Assembly (NCBI GenBank): GCA_023159155.1
Contig: JAJNNX010000014.1
Coordinates: forward strand, 310,001-374,000
Length of the DNA stretch: 64,000 nt
Direction of reading: 5' to 3'
Source: Ustulina deusta
Taxonomy: Eukaryota; Ascomycota; Sordariomycetes; Xylariales; Xylariaceae
Each line of letters starts with the position of its first letter. Within the stretch, counting starts at the first letter, position 1. A model generated the notes under the pieces. The model was not told the origin of the DNA and searched no databases. It saw only the letters and a list, made by a program, of their open reading frames with translations. The translations under genes were made by a program, and so were the position numbers. Of this stretch, positions 11,571 to 24,318 are shown in pieces.

Positions 11571-14357
11571 CTCCTAGTCCTACAACTTACATACACTAGA
11601 GAGCGAGAGGGAAAACAGGTATGTAATAGGGAGTATGATTTACACTAGATAGATGGCGTTGTCATGTGCATCGTCGAGACGAACATCGAGCAACGGAAAA
11701 TTAACTCCGTCTCCGTCTCTCCGTGGGCTGAACCCGCCTACACTACACTACACTCCCCTCCCCTACTGCGTAAGTACCTTTCTTTCCACGGTCTAGGGAT
11801 TCTGACTAAGTATCGGTCCACGACTCCCAGAGCTTACATACACTAGCCACTACACTACACTATAAATCATCACGTAAAACAGCCGAGGTTCTATAAAAGT
11901 AGTATACGCTAGAGAGCTAGCCCTTTCGCTAAATCCCAGCTCGTTGTCACTCACCGCAATCCGGCCCAGATTCTGCCAAAAAAGGCGAGCCTGGGTGATC
12001 CCAGCCCATTTCGACGAGAGAGGATGTTTTCCAAGGTTTTTTTCGTGGCAGATTACACTACCTAGGTACCCCCCATCTAGTGTCTGTTAAAAGTCGATTA
12101 CCTAGATAGGTAGTTTAGCAATCCGAGAGAAAAAAAAAAAAAAAAAGTGACCTGACTGGGCTACAAGTAGTGTAGTGTGGTCTACCTAGTCGAGCTTAGG
12201 GTCCTCCTGCAGGACCGTAAAAAAACAATTAAAGGGTCGAGATGAACCACGGAAGAAGATCCATTTACGACAAATCCAGTTAACCTACTTGCTCTCGTGC
12301 AGTGAGTGACCCGCCCGAGTAACAACGGTCACTAGTGAAGTGAGTGGACTGTTACTTACAGTGAAAGGCTCGTGACCTTGTTTTTTTTTTTTTTTTTAAT
12401 CCCTTTCTTCTGTCCCCTCTCTCACGGGTTATTTATTAGCGTTGGCAGTTCGTTTTGCGCGCTAGGTTTCATGAGTGCGCCGAATGTAACGCTGCAGCTA
12501 TCTAAAGGCGGGCTGAGAACCGATCCATAGTCAAACTCGGGTAGCCATGTGGCTCCCCCCCTTCCTACATCGTCCTCTCCTTTCAGATTCGGGATTGGCT
12601 TCTCGATGAGGAATCTGGTCGAAGGCGTTGGCGTAATAAGCGCTTCCGGTTTTCTTTGGTTTTTTTTGGTGGTGGTTGTTTTTGGTTCTTTTTCTCCTCA
12701 TCCGCCCTCGCACATGGAGGTATGTACTGTGCAGATATGTCATTATTTTGTTCTCGATGACATCGAGGAGGTCGTAGGTAGTATACATTGGACTTTGGTA
12801 GTCATGTGTTGTTGTTATAAGACCAACCGCAGTTATATGTCGGCTTAACATAGGTAGTATAATACACCAGACTAGGACAAGTTCCTTGGAGATACCACTA
12901 CATATAACACCCAGTCGTATGGCGTCTTTGACCAGGGAACTGTTTCTAGTACTGCTACCGGGAAGAAAGCAAGAAAGATATTCACCAGTCAAGGCACGAC
13001 TATTACGCAGACCTACATGCAATGCAAAGCTCCGTAAAGCGACATGTTGAGATGCATGACAGCGGACTTACCTTCTAGAAATGAGTATGGCTCCAGCGCA
13101 AAGTAAACATGGTCGTTTCCGGTATCACTACCCCGAGCCGATTGGCCCTGGGTCTAGCGAAGGCTAGGATAGCAGGTGTCATCGTTCATTGCTACAGCCA
13201 GTGCTACGGTGCGAGAGCGATGGATCTATCGCGACAGGGTTGTTTGCATACACTACACCATGCCGTGCCGTTCGTGTTTATCTGGGTGGGTGGTTGTTAC
13301 ACGGGTATAACGGCGACTTGAAAGCAACCATCTGCACCAGTCGCCGATGTCCGACTTCTGAGACGATGCTGTGCCACGTTGGGGGAACTGGCCCTTCAAC
13401 AGAGTCGGCGGGGTGAATGGTCGAGCCTCCGTCCGAGCAGCCCGGGTCGGGTTTCCCTCTGCACTCGTGATGATGGCTCACACTCGCGATATACAGATAG
13501 TGTAGATGCACGCTCCCAATCCATAGCCCGTCTAGCCCTCGGGAAACCGTAGAGATGGGCAAAGACAGCACCTCGTCAGCACCGTTGGTATCGGACCGTA
13601 TCAGTGAGCGTCAAGCGACCGTCGTACACGCGGTATATTTCGCGGAATATTCAGCCATTATTCCGGCTGGCCGCCTTCACACACACACGGGATGGCTCTC
13701 GGAAGATTAAGTACGAGATATGTATGTGCAGCGGGTAGCGGAAAGACCACACTATATCGTGCCTCAGCTATATGGCACTAGATCGGCGCTATATGAGATC
13801 TAGATCTAGATGCATATTGGGAAGACAAGAGGCCGTCTCCAATCAGCGTGCTTGGCTTGGGGGCGCATCCAGACTCCCCCCCTTCGATCGGGACCAGGCT
13901 CGAAACTCTCGCCTTCGAACCGCGTATGTATGTAGTGGAAGCTCGTTGCCACAAAAAAATTACTATGTAGTTCCCTGTTTCTCGTGCCGAGAGGCTATTT
14001 TCTCATCGCAGCGACCCCGCCCGGGTCGAGACCAGCAAAGCGTCCCGCTTGGCTAACGCACGTACATAGCAATGCAACGCACTGCTTATTTACACGCGCG
14101 CAGACACGGATGCAGGCCAATCAGCCGCATGCTACGCCCGACTTCCTCTATTGGCCATTGGGGAGGGGAGGGGGGGGGAAGGCCTATCCGGGATCAGCGG
14201 CCCCGACTTCAAACTCGGCCGTCCATCGAGTTTTGAATCAAGTTATGAATGGTCCCTCTCCAGCATCATGTTCTGCCATCCGCATCGCCGCGGCGGCTAA
14301 CATCGGCAGCTCCCTACGGTATGTGACTCGACTGCCTGACCACACACACAAATCATG

Positions 14358-14406
14358 CCACCACCACCACCACCACCGCCGCCACCACCACACCAGCAGC
14401 AGCAAC
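14358..14406 (+). repeat. (CAC)n / (CAG)n trinucleotide repeat
   Basis: CCA/CAC copies interrupted by CCGCCG, then CAGCAGCAG. On the plus strand one frame would read His-rich, which makes the surrounding open frame look longer than it deserves. Confidence 0.75.
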
Positions 14407-17400
14407 CGGATGCGGCAACGAAGCGATTGGGGACGGGGGCATACGCGGTCAGCCTTCGGCCTTGTATATCACAGGATATCAGTACTCTCGGGTGTTGATA
14501 GCGAAACGCAGCGTACTGCACTGTACAGTACAGCACCTACGCAAAGAAAAAAGGCGGCGAGACTTCTCGGGAGCTAATGTACTAACCCCTCCCCCAACGT
14601 AGGCTCCGTCGAGGCTTTCACGCTCTGCCGCCGCCACCACGCTCTCGAGGTTGAGTCTTATGCGTAACCTAAAGCATAAAAGGCCGGAAAATTATCGTAT
14701 AACTGTCCCTGTGCTGTCCCCGGCTTCCCATCGCAAGCGAGCTGCATGGTGGTGTGTGTATACAAGCTTGGCAGCCAGCCGATGGCAACCCAAATAGAAT
14801 AAGGCGCGTGCGACGCTTTTGGCCACCGAGAGACTAGGTAGTCTATCGTTGCCTATCGTGACACGAGGCCGTTTTTCGATGCCTTTCTTATTGGTAATTG
14901 CACATATAGCGGCGTTGCGTGGAAACCTAGGCTGGTTGGTTTCGTTGGATGGGGGGGGCTGGAGGTTAGATTGGTGACCTAACTTGAAGTCCTCTCTCGT
15001 GATGCTTATATTCTCTGTTTTCTTTTTCTTCTTGTTTCTCTTTTTTTTTCCGTACCTTCGCCCTTATGATAAACTCGGTCCAACGCTGTTATTATAAAAA
15101 AAGGAAATCGTGAAAGAGAATAAGCTATTCTAATCAAGTATGGGAATAACCCTATCTACTACGTGAATCTCGACGCCAGCTACCTCCTCCAGGACAAGGA
15201 ACGAATTCTCTTAGAGAAATTAAGCGCCTGGCAATGATTGGTTAGCTTGTGCAGGGTTGGATTTTCATAACTGTGCCTCATCCTTTGGTGTCGTTGATTT
15301 ACACTAGTTTGGTACTTTAGTTCTAAATATACACACACAATGATTCGATTAATCTTATGATCGTCAACTATCGTTCACACTTATGCAAGGGGGTACGGTT
15401 AGTATATATCAACGACAACGATCCATACATATTCTTTTCTTCACATCTACCGGGGATTGCTAAATCGGACCCAAAACCAAGTGGTCGACATTCCACACCA
15501 GTCGCCCTACTCGGACTCTCATACCAAGCTGAAAAGCCGAAGCGATCAGGGCCTGTCATTTTTCATCCACAAAAAAGCGGCGACAAGATAACAACAACGC
15601 TCCGTCTTACTACGAGCCTAATGAACTAGGCTAGGGCACCTCCGTGACCTACTTACCTATCCAGAAGCGACGAAAGAACACAAGCAGGTAGAAGTGGTAG
15701 CCCCCGTCTCCTACGGAGCTGCAGGTACCCGTCCTATCGATGTGCGACTTTCGTCATACAAAACGTCCACGGGACAGAAACAGAAACAGGTTGAAGGGCG
15801 CTTAGAGACTTGATCTCTCGCCGGGCCGAGAACCCTATCTATACGGAAGAAAGAGCGTGATGTGTGGATATCACGATAGGCACTTGAGTACCAATCCCGT
15901 TGTCTATGCCTCTTTCTTCTCGCTTTTATTTATTTATCTTATTTTATGTCGTCTATTATTCTAGCCTCTAACCCTCTCTGTTGTCATGTATCCCCCTGTG
16001 ACGCTCGTTTTGCTCCGTTCCCCGTTGAAAGCTCTCACACACTCTGTCCCAGTATTTTTAATCTGTACTCCCAGGAATGAAGAAATACGTCGGGACGTGT
16101 GAATGTCTGTGTGCCCGGGGGGCCAGCAGGTACCGACAGACCGTACGCGATTTTTGAGGTAGCATAGGTTTACAAATTCCTGTCCAAGCCCGCCTCCACC
16201 CGTCTGCCCTTCCCAACTTGTGTCCTGCGAACCGACGAGTTGGCACCTCGCACAAAGATTCTCCCTTTTAAATTTCCGTAGCGAGACAGCACAAGTTTCC
16301 TTTGTGCCCGTGTCACGGATATCCCGCTTGCCCCCCGCCCCTGTTTCGTCTCGCCGTGTATCTGCATTCCCCCTTTCCAACTATCTTATTTGCCTCCGTC
16401 CTCGTATCTGGGCTAATGACATTCTCCCGTTCTATCTGGTGTTGCCCAAGATATATGGCTTTGGCGATGGATCTACGGGTTTTGTAACGTTACTGCTGTA
16501 ACGTCTTCTCTGCTTGCTTGTTCTCTCAGTCAGCCCTGATTAGAATCAAGGCACAAGGGGACAAAGCACATCCGACCCCCATCCCGATTTATAATACGTG
16601 CTAAGGTTCGGAGAGCTTCCACGGTGACGGACTACGCACAGACTGAGAACACGTAGGCATACATACAAGCCAGGGGTAGCTTACAATGCACGTATCCACC
16701 CGGGTTGCCTGCCTACCTAGCCGCCCGCTCCAGCATCTTGAAATCCCACCGGGGAACCAGACGGGGAAATGGATACTGGCTTTCCCTTTACATGCCCGTA
16801 TGTATGTCCGCGCCGGCCGCCGAATGGCTGCGGGAGCAAACACGACGCAACATCATCTCACTGGGTTACTCAGTAAGAGTTGCCGACGAGCAGGCGGCGT
16901 ATTGATTTATACTGGTGAAAATAAGGCAGTGAAAGGCATTCACGAGAACTGCCAACAAAACTCTAGTTCCTTCTACTCTAATACCCGGGTAGTGGATCGC
17001 AGCCGACTCCGGGGAGCATTGCGATATCAGCCGGCCGTAAATTCTCGAACTTGCCGAGCTTAAGTCCCTGGCTACCCTATCTCGCCTGACGTGCAACTCG
17101 AACAGATATAGAAGAGATGTTCTTTGTTAACCAAGGCTACACACATAGCCACAATGTTCACCAGTATTTGCGGATAGGGCGGGATGTTATTAAATTCAGT
17201 TGAACAACCAAAAATTCTACGTATGAATTCTAAATTTACATCTAATTCGGGCATTCCATGCAAGGAACAGAGAGGTATATCACAACAACTATGTGACCTT
17301 GATTGCATTATTTACCATTATTACACTGGTTTCTTTGTCGGGTAGCCCTCCTTCCAGTACCTGGAACATAATTATTAGGGTTTTATAGACATTTCCACTG

Positions 17401-18715
17401 GGCTTAGACACAAAGTTATTAAAGACGAAGTTTGGGTTTCTCAAACTGAAACCGCGCAAGGTACAAGTGATTATTCACAACATCTGTATGTATACCATGT
17501 ATGTCGTGTAAACTCTATTCGATGCACAAATCCAGCCGAAGACGGCCGGATGTACCCATGGATTAGAGAAGACGGACAACGCCGTCCTGCGATGAACAAG
17601 CTGTATACCTATTACTTATGTTTTGTCTTTGTCTACAACGCCCTGATGTCTTGTAAGTAAGGATTCGAGACTGCCCTAGATACACCTAAGCAAGCAATAT
17701 TATTTTCGTAATAGATTCATAACTTAGACTACATTAATCTAAACTGACGAGAAAATAACCCCCGCCTATTTTCATAGGTCGACAGTGCTCGAACAGAAGA
17801 TAAATGAGGCTTACCACATGCTCACGACTGTAGGGGAACATGATATGCATGAACTCCGCAACTGAAGCAACACAGATCCTAATCGTCTTTCGACGCGGTG
17901 TCACGTATCTGGCAACATGTAACACAACCAGCTCCAACGTCCGCAAGTTTCCAGTTGGCCGGTAAGCCGCGGACGCGCTGCGGGTAAATGCTTAGCGAGC
18001 ATCCCCATCCTGCACCTTCATCTATCGATCTGCCCAAGTATCATCCCTTCCAGCTTATCAACCCCTCGCCGTGCGTCGTTTTCGCCGTATTATTTCCGGT
18101 GCGTATATAGGAAAAGACAAGCGGAGAGAGAAATGGAATATCAAATAACCCTACGAACCGCTCGATAAAAGTATCCTGCGGTCAAGACAGTGATAAGCAT
18201 ACGGTGGCTCGACGCCTTACGGCCGTTGCGAGGCAGGGTCCTTTCTCGGACAGGCTTTGCATCTCTCGCCTCGGACACAAGCGACATAAGGAAGCACAGC
18301 AGTTCTGATGTTTAGGTATCGTAGGATACACCCGCCCTTTGCCTTCCCAGTACGTGGGGTGCTACTGCGACATAACTTGTGTAAGCCAAATAGGTAGTTA
18401 GGTGGGAGGATGGATGTTGTTCTCACTCACACACAAGACATACAAAAAAAAAAAAAAGCCGAACGTTTGACCACACTCGAGTAATCTAACTTAGCAAATC
18501 CCGGCACGCCTGTACGACAAGATTCCGGCGTAGGAAACAGAGGTAGCATGCTCTCCCCTTTCACCTACTACTCGCACCCCCCCCGGTCTTGCCTACTTAC
18601 CCGCTTACAGTAGGTAACCAAGCCAGCTTCTGTGTTTCCGCAATGCCTCGGAGGATTCTTCTCGCCGACCTGTCAAGCCGTGGGGAGATAATTAAATAGA
18701 CGAGCGGTGTCTCGG

Positions 18716-18741
18716 GACCTGACCTGACCTGACCTGACCTG
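18716..18741 (+). repeat. (GACCT)n minisatellite-like repeat
   Basis: Five perfect copies of the pentamer GACCT plus a partial copy. Confidence 0.85.
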
Positions 18742-18848
18742 ATGCAGGCGAAGACAGAGAGGACAAGACACGACAAAAAAAGGTCCCTTCTTGCCCTACC
18801 GACTTTGTTCCAGAGTGACCTGACATTGACGATAATTCCTTTTCATAC

Positions 18849-18906
18849 TAACCAACCTATACCTACCAACCAACCTACCAACCTACCTACCTCCCTACCT
18901 ACCTAA
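18849..18906 (+). repeat. dense ACCTACC / ACCAACC array
   Basis: The longest local run of the window's recurrent ACCTACCTACC word, mixed with ACCAACC. Similar shorter runs occur at about 4478, 6467, 19548 and in other non-coding stretches. Confidence 0.7.
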
Positions 18907-19089
18907 TAGGTACCCTATCTGCTTGCCTACACGCAGCACCGACTTTCGGCAGAAACCAGCTCGCGAGTAAACAACAAGTCGGAGTCGAGGATATAAGCAA
19001 GTAGCACAGCACAAGACCAAAAACAAACCCACGACGCCGACAAACCCCGCTACCCCTTTCGCCGTCTCCGAGCGGGCTACACGCGCACT

Positions 19090-19405
19090 CAACACATACA
19101 CACGCATACACACATACACACACACACACACCCGAAGAACACAGGTCTCGTCTGTCGGACCTATCGCGAATTTCGATGAAAAGTCAGCTGACCTCTTTCC
19201 CTGACCTATCAGGCACATAGATAGACATATACATCCATCTATACATCCATCTATACATCCATACATCCATACATCTATTGGTAGTCTGACGTGATCCGAC
19301 AATGCGGCCTACACCGCACACACACACACCCACACACACACCAACACACATCACACACACACACATACATACATGCACGCGCACACACGTACACGCACGA
19401 TGACA
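19090..19405 (+). repeat. simple-repeat cluster: (CA)n, (CATC/TATA)n, (CA)n
   Basis: Two CA-rich tracts (about 19090-19132 and 19314-19373) flank a tetranucleotide ATACATCC/ATCT array (about 19228-19277). Nothing coding was recognised inside. Confidence 0.8.
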
Positions 19406-20234
19406 CCCAACAGCATACCATCCCTAACAGTCACCGACTATCTAGATACTTAGTCACCAAGTTAGTCAGCCCGCCCAGCCAATACATCCAGCACAGCACA
19501 GCACAGCACGGGACAGTATACCGGACCTAGTACGCACAATACCTAACCTATCTACCTACCAACCAACCAACCAGCCAAGGCGACGTTCCTCGCCCCCTCC
19601 TTACGTAAGACAGATAGATAGTACCTACAGCAGATAAGTAGGCAGGCGACATACAAGCCACTTTATAATATCCCGCACATACTATCATCGATCCATCGAT
19701 CCATCCACCAAAAGTGTGTCCATGTATGCGGTGAAAAATGGGTGATTGCTAGACATGCAACGCCCGATATCTCCGAATCTTGTGTGGGTTAATGTTTCTT
19801 TTCACTGGAACGACTACTACATGTTTCCCCGCAGGGATTATATATGCAGCCTGTATCGTATCTCGGTACTGTTCAAACTACGTGCTCTCAGTTGATCGTA
19901 GCGATAAATTCATGTTGAAAATTAGCCTAGTGTATTAGTTCTAGCTGCGTCTACGCGAAGGAAACCGACTGTTTCAACTCAGACTTCACCAAGTTCTAAA
20001 ATATCGAGCTTTATTTTCTATTTTCTATTTTGTACACTGTAGTCAGTCCTCCATCGTTATGCTCCAGGACAGAGGAACTATGTCCATCAAGTACTCCATT
20101 CCTCAATCAGGCAAGTGATATGACAGTAAAGCACAATGAAAGCACACCGTGCAATGTACAAGAAACGTTTGTGCGGATATATATGATATCAGACCTCTTC
20201 AAGGCTGAGTGAGAAAATAGGCCCATCCTATCCC

Positions 20235-23188
20235 TTACAAGCGGGCTTGGAGCGGAGATAAGTTAGTCTCATTGGGCCATTGTGCTTCGGGCCATACGTG
20301 ACGAATAGCCTCCCAGATATGGCTAACAGAATACAAGGGTTAGCGAAAACGAAGTCCTAGATACGACATGATACACCCCACAATGAATAGGGGCTTTGGT
20401 AACATACCTGACGTAAATGATCTTGAGACCATCCCTTACTTCGGCAGGTACCTCTCGAGCGTCTTTTTCGTTCTGTGCTGGGAGAAGTACCGTTTTCACA
20501 CCGGCTCGATAGGCTCCAATAAGCTTCTCCTTAATTCCCCCGACTCTCTTAACATGACCGGAAAGTTGAAACTCGCCCTGTCTTCAATGTTAGCGTATTT
20601 TACCGGCAGGTGTTCAAGACGCATTTGGCACCTACAGTCATTGCCATTGTCGGTGGAACAGGTCGTCCTGAGAGAAGTGAGATGAGCGCAATGGCCTGAG
20701 CCATGCCACTTGAAGGCCCATCTTTAGGAACGGCTCCAGAAGGGCAGTGTACGTGTAGACTACGATTCTTCATGATGTTTTCAGTTGGTTCGCGCGTGAG
20801 CCCCAATTCGTAGGCGTGGTTCCGCACCCAGCTCCTCGCAACCTTGACGCTTTCCATGAGTACCTTGCCCAAATTGCCCGTGAGTTCCACACTCCCGTCG
20901 CCGGGCATATCCAGGACCTCGATGAACAGGATACCCCCGTTACCGCCGGAACTATAGGCCACTAGACCTGTGACAATGCCCGGCTGACTCGTTTTCTCCG
21001 CGATTTCATCCTCAAACCTCTCTATTCCTAGAATAGCCTCAAGATCTTCAACGGTCAAATCTGCTCGGTATGTCTCGGGCTGACCATGATCGTTCGCTTC
21101 TACATACTGGACAGCTTTTGCACGACAAACGGAGCCAATTTCTCGCTCTAGATTTCGAACCCCTGATTCACGAGTGTACGACTCAATGATCTTGGACACC
21201 ACCTCACCACTGAACTTGACCTGATCTTCTTGAAGTCCATTGACTCGGATCTGTTTGGGGACAAGGTGGCGTAGCGCGATGTGGCGCTTCTCAAGAGTCG
21301 TGTAGCCAGAAAATTCAAGGGTTTCCATTCGGTCCAGTAACGGAGTCGGTATCGTATCCAGGCTGTTTGCTGTAGCAATGAATAGGACTTTACTTAGATC
21401 GATGGGGGTGTTCAGGTAGTGATCAGTGAACGTGTGATTCTGCTCAGGGTCAAGGACTTCAAGCATCGCAGCTGACGGGTCACCGTTGTGGTTTGCCATA
21501 CCCAACTTGTCAATTTCGTCCAACAGGAAAACAGGGTTGGCAACGCCGACTTTCCTGAGACCTTGCACGATCAAACCAGGCATTGCAGCGACGTATGTCC
21601 TACGATGACCCCTGATTTCTGCCTCATCCCTGACACCGCCAAGTGAGATTCGGTGGAACTGCCGCCCGAGAGCCGTGGCGATCGATCGGGCTATGCTCGT
21701 CTTGCCTACACCCGGAGGGCCGACAAGTAGTAAGATTGGTGCCCTCTCGGTTCGCCGTTTGCTTTGGAGCATTTGGACTCTGAGGCCGCTCGCCTTGATC
21801 TTCTCTTCCAACTCGGAGTCGAGAGATGCGTCATCCTTTGCGGCCGGTTTGCTTGATTCCAGATCAGCAGTTTCTTTCTCGGCCTCCTTCACTTGCCGAT
21901 CAACAGCCTCGTTGGCAGACTGCATCAACCTTACGACGGTGAGGTACGATAGCAACCGCTTCTTTACTTTCTCTATTCCATAATGATCATTATCGAGCTG
22001 TTTTCGCGCGGCCTCAAGAGTACCGATACCGATGGGGTCGTCAGTGACAATAGACCATGGTATTTCCGCCAAGGTCTCGAGATATGTCCTAACCACCTGG
22101 TACTCGGCCTGAGCGGGCATCATTTGCTTAAGGCGTTTGAACTCTCGCTCGGCAACCTTGGCAGCCTCAAGCGGCAGCTTAGCATCCTCTATCTTCTTCT
22201 CGAGTTCTTGCAACTCATCCGGATCTTGCTGTTCGGCTTGTCCACTTGGAGGCATGCCATTGAAGTTGAAGCCTGCTGGCGGTCCCCCGAGTCCAGGAAT
22301 TTGGATCTTCTTGATATTTCGCTTGTTCATCTTCTCCATGTCTTCCTGGTCTATGCGGATTGGGATGGCGGTACTTGTTACCGTAGTAACATTGATGTTG
22401 CCCTTGATATCGTCGACCTGCCGCTCCATCAACTCAATCACCTTCTGCATTCGCTTCTGAACATCGACAGCGGCCAGCACTTGGAGCTTATCCTCGTAGG
22501 AAGCCTCCACCACATTCATCATAAAATCGGCTAGGGAGCCACCCTCGGCCGGCTGTTTCCTCGCTATGAACTGCTCTAGTCGTCGCGAGAGGAGTGGGTT
22601 CAGGCCAGCAGAGCCGCTCGACAGGAGGAATGCCGAAACCCTGAGGTAAGAAACAAGTTCCCGCGAGAGGCGCTTGAGAGTGCCGAAAATCTCTTCGTAT
22701 TCATCGCTGTTAATTTCTCGGCTAACGGCGTCACCATGAGAATTGACCTTGGCTTCGAAGAAAGGCTGGTCCTGGGTCACCTTGTCGACGGAGACGCGCG
22801 ATATGCCCTGGACTAACAGAATGAATTCGGCGCCATTCTGGCCCTGGATCCCGGTGATCTTGGCCGTGACGCCATAGCCGTACAGCCGGTCCTTTCTTAA
22901 GTTCCTGTTGTCGGCCTCCAGCAACTCATTGTATTTCTCGGGATCCTTCTCCAGCAGCAACTGACCGCGTCGGCTCAGCAGAGGGGAGCTGAGAGGCACG
23001 CAAGCCACGGGAACCTGGTCAACCCGTCTCGAGCCCTTCGAAGCGCGGGTATAGACGTTCGAGATGAGGGCGGGAATGTCGGAGCGGCTAGGGGGGACGG
23101 GGATGCGCAACACAGAGCCCGGGAACAGCACGGTGCCCTTGGCTAGCGGGATCACGGGCACGACTGCTGATTGCGACGCGGGCGCCAT
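20235..23188 (-). CDS. LON2: peroxisomal Lon protease homologue (LON2/PLN type)
   Basis: ATP-dependent AAA+ serine protease of the peroxisomal matrix, degrading damaged matrix proteins. Exons 23188-20636, 20577-20408 and 20322-20235 give 936 residues, normal for peroxisomal Lon. Residues about 10-260 are the Lon N-terminal substrate domain ([20 protein letters not shown]). A linker with a Gly/Pro-rich patch follows. Walker A GPPGVGKT is at 490-497 and Walker B FLLDEID near 555. The protease domain carries the catalytic Ser in KDGPSSGM (S826) and the catalytic Lys in GGIKEK (K867); the Lys is encoded only after the first intron. The protein ends in ARL, a peroxisomal PTS1 tripeptide, and there is no mitochondrial presequence, which separates it from Pim1. 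The start at 23188 gives the conserved N-terminus. It is divergent from RFA2 across 1.1 kb. Both introns have canonical ends and restore the family sequence. Confidence 0.95.
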
Positions 23189-24318
23189 CGTTCGACTGTC
23201 TGACCCTGGCGTGACTGTGACTAACTATTGACGCTCACGACGAGTCGAGATGGCAAAGTATTGGTGGAAATGAAGTCGCGGGTTTGTTTCTACCTGGAGG
23301 TATGTGCTGGTGTGGTGCGGGTGTGGTGGGTTGACCGGAAATTGAGAGCGCGTGAGAAGAATCAGGATTATTACAAGGTCTAATAGGTTCGACGAAAAAA
23401 ACGAAAAAGTAAGATGAGCGGTGATGGTGGTCAGAGCCTTAGATGGATTGGATGATGATGGACTGGGAATGGGGTCAAGTTACAAGGTCGGTCTCCTGGT
23501 CACCCTCGTCACTGCCAGTCACAGTGATGGCAGTAGGGACTTGCCGAGGTTTGACGACCAGGGGCTGCGGATTAGTGTACCTACACGGAGGTACCGGTAG
23601 ACCTCCTAACCTCAGGTAGCCTAGGTACCTAACCGAGGCGGGTGAGATCTAGCAAAAGCCGAGATCACCACGTGAGAATCTTCAACATGTCTTATTTATT
23701 CCTGCGCCTTACTACGAAAACGGGAAAGCGAATGAAGGTGTGCAACGTATTATTCATCCTACAAACAAATGTCACATACACTATAGTAAGTTATGAGCTA
23801 AATGTGACAGTCACAACCACAGCCTCTGGCGTAGTCTGACTAAGAGTGAAGGTAACTACTAGTAACAGAGGTAGGTACCTACCGCTTAATGATAGCCCAG
23901 TAACTGTATACCTAGGTAGATATGTACCTGCTGCAGCGCAGTAGACTCAGCCGCCTGAGAGTGAGAATGCCCCGCTATCGATACCTAGGTATGTAGGTAC
24001 CTCTAGACCCCAGTGCCCAGAGGCTTAAGTCTCAGACGCCTTGACGCTAAATGGATGGACCCGGTAACCACCCAGTCTTGCCTGTTGTGCGTGTACCTAA
24101 GTATATGCAGTCCTACCAGGTATCTATCTACACTAAGGTAGGTCGATAGAGGAAATCAATTAACGCCCTTTTAGATACCAAGGCGCGTCTCAACTTCGTT
24201 CTCCATCACGCGTCTTCCACCCACCCATTCGCCCACTATCGTCACGACTTTGCAGCAAGTAAACCCAGACATCACAGCACCCGAATCCACTAACAATTAG
24301 AAGAAGAAGAAAAAAAAA
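23189..24318. promoter_or_regulatory. divergent intergenic region between LON2 and RFA2
   Basis: 1.13 kb holding both promoters. No coding potential was recognised. Around 23578-24000 there are several near-palindromic TACCTAGGTA words; the RFA2-proximal end is A-rich just before the ATG. No specific factor site could be assigned. Confidence 0.5.

Larger units (their letters stand above)
2441..20234. other. gene-poor region, about 17.8 kb
   Basis: No protein family, RNA gene or intact mobile element could be recognised on either strand. Open frames are short, low-complexity and lack paired splice signals. The sequence is mixed-composition single-copy-looking DNA with many simple repeats (listed separately), A or T runs of 13-15 (about 12131, 12379, 18446), and frequent copies of the words TACCTACC/GGTAGGTA and CTACACTAC/GTAGTGTAG. 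It could be a repeat-poor gene desert, a heavily decayed transposon landscape, or hold non-coding RNAs that cannot be seen by eye. The first gene-like structure to its right is the 3' end of peroxisomal Lon. Confidence 0.6.

Noticed and set aside
12531..13022. 163-codon minus-strand open frame
   Set aside because: No domain or family resemblance, odd Lys/His/Arg-rich end, no flanking splice or leader signals; expected by chance in a 17-kb desert.
13984..14577. 197-codon plus-strand open frame with His runs
   Set aside because: Its length comes from the CAC repeat; composition is arbitrary and no conserved motif is present.
15961..16380. 139-codon minus-strand open frame
   Set aside because: No recognisable family, and overlapping open frames exist on both strands, as in unconstrained DNA.
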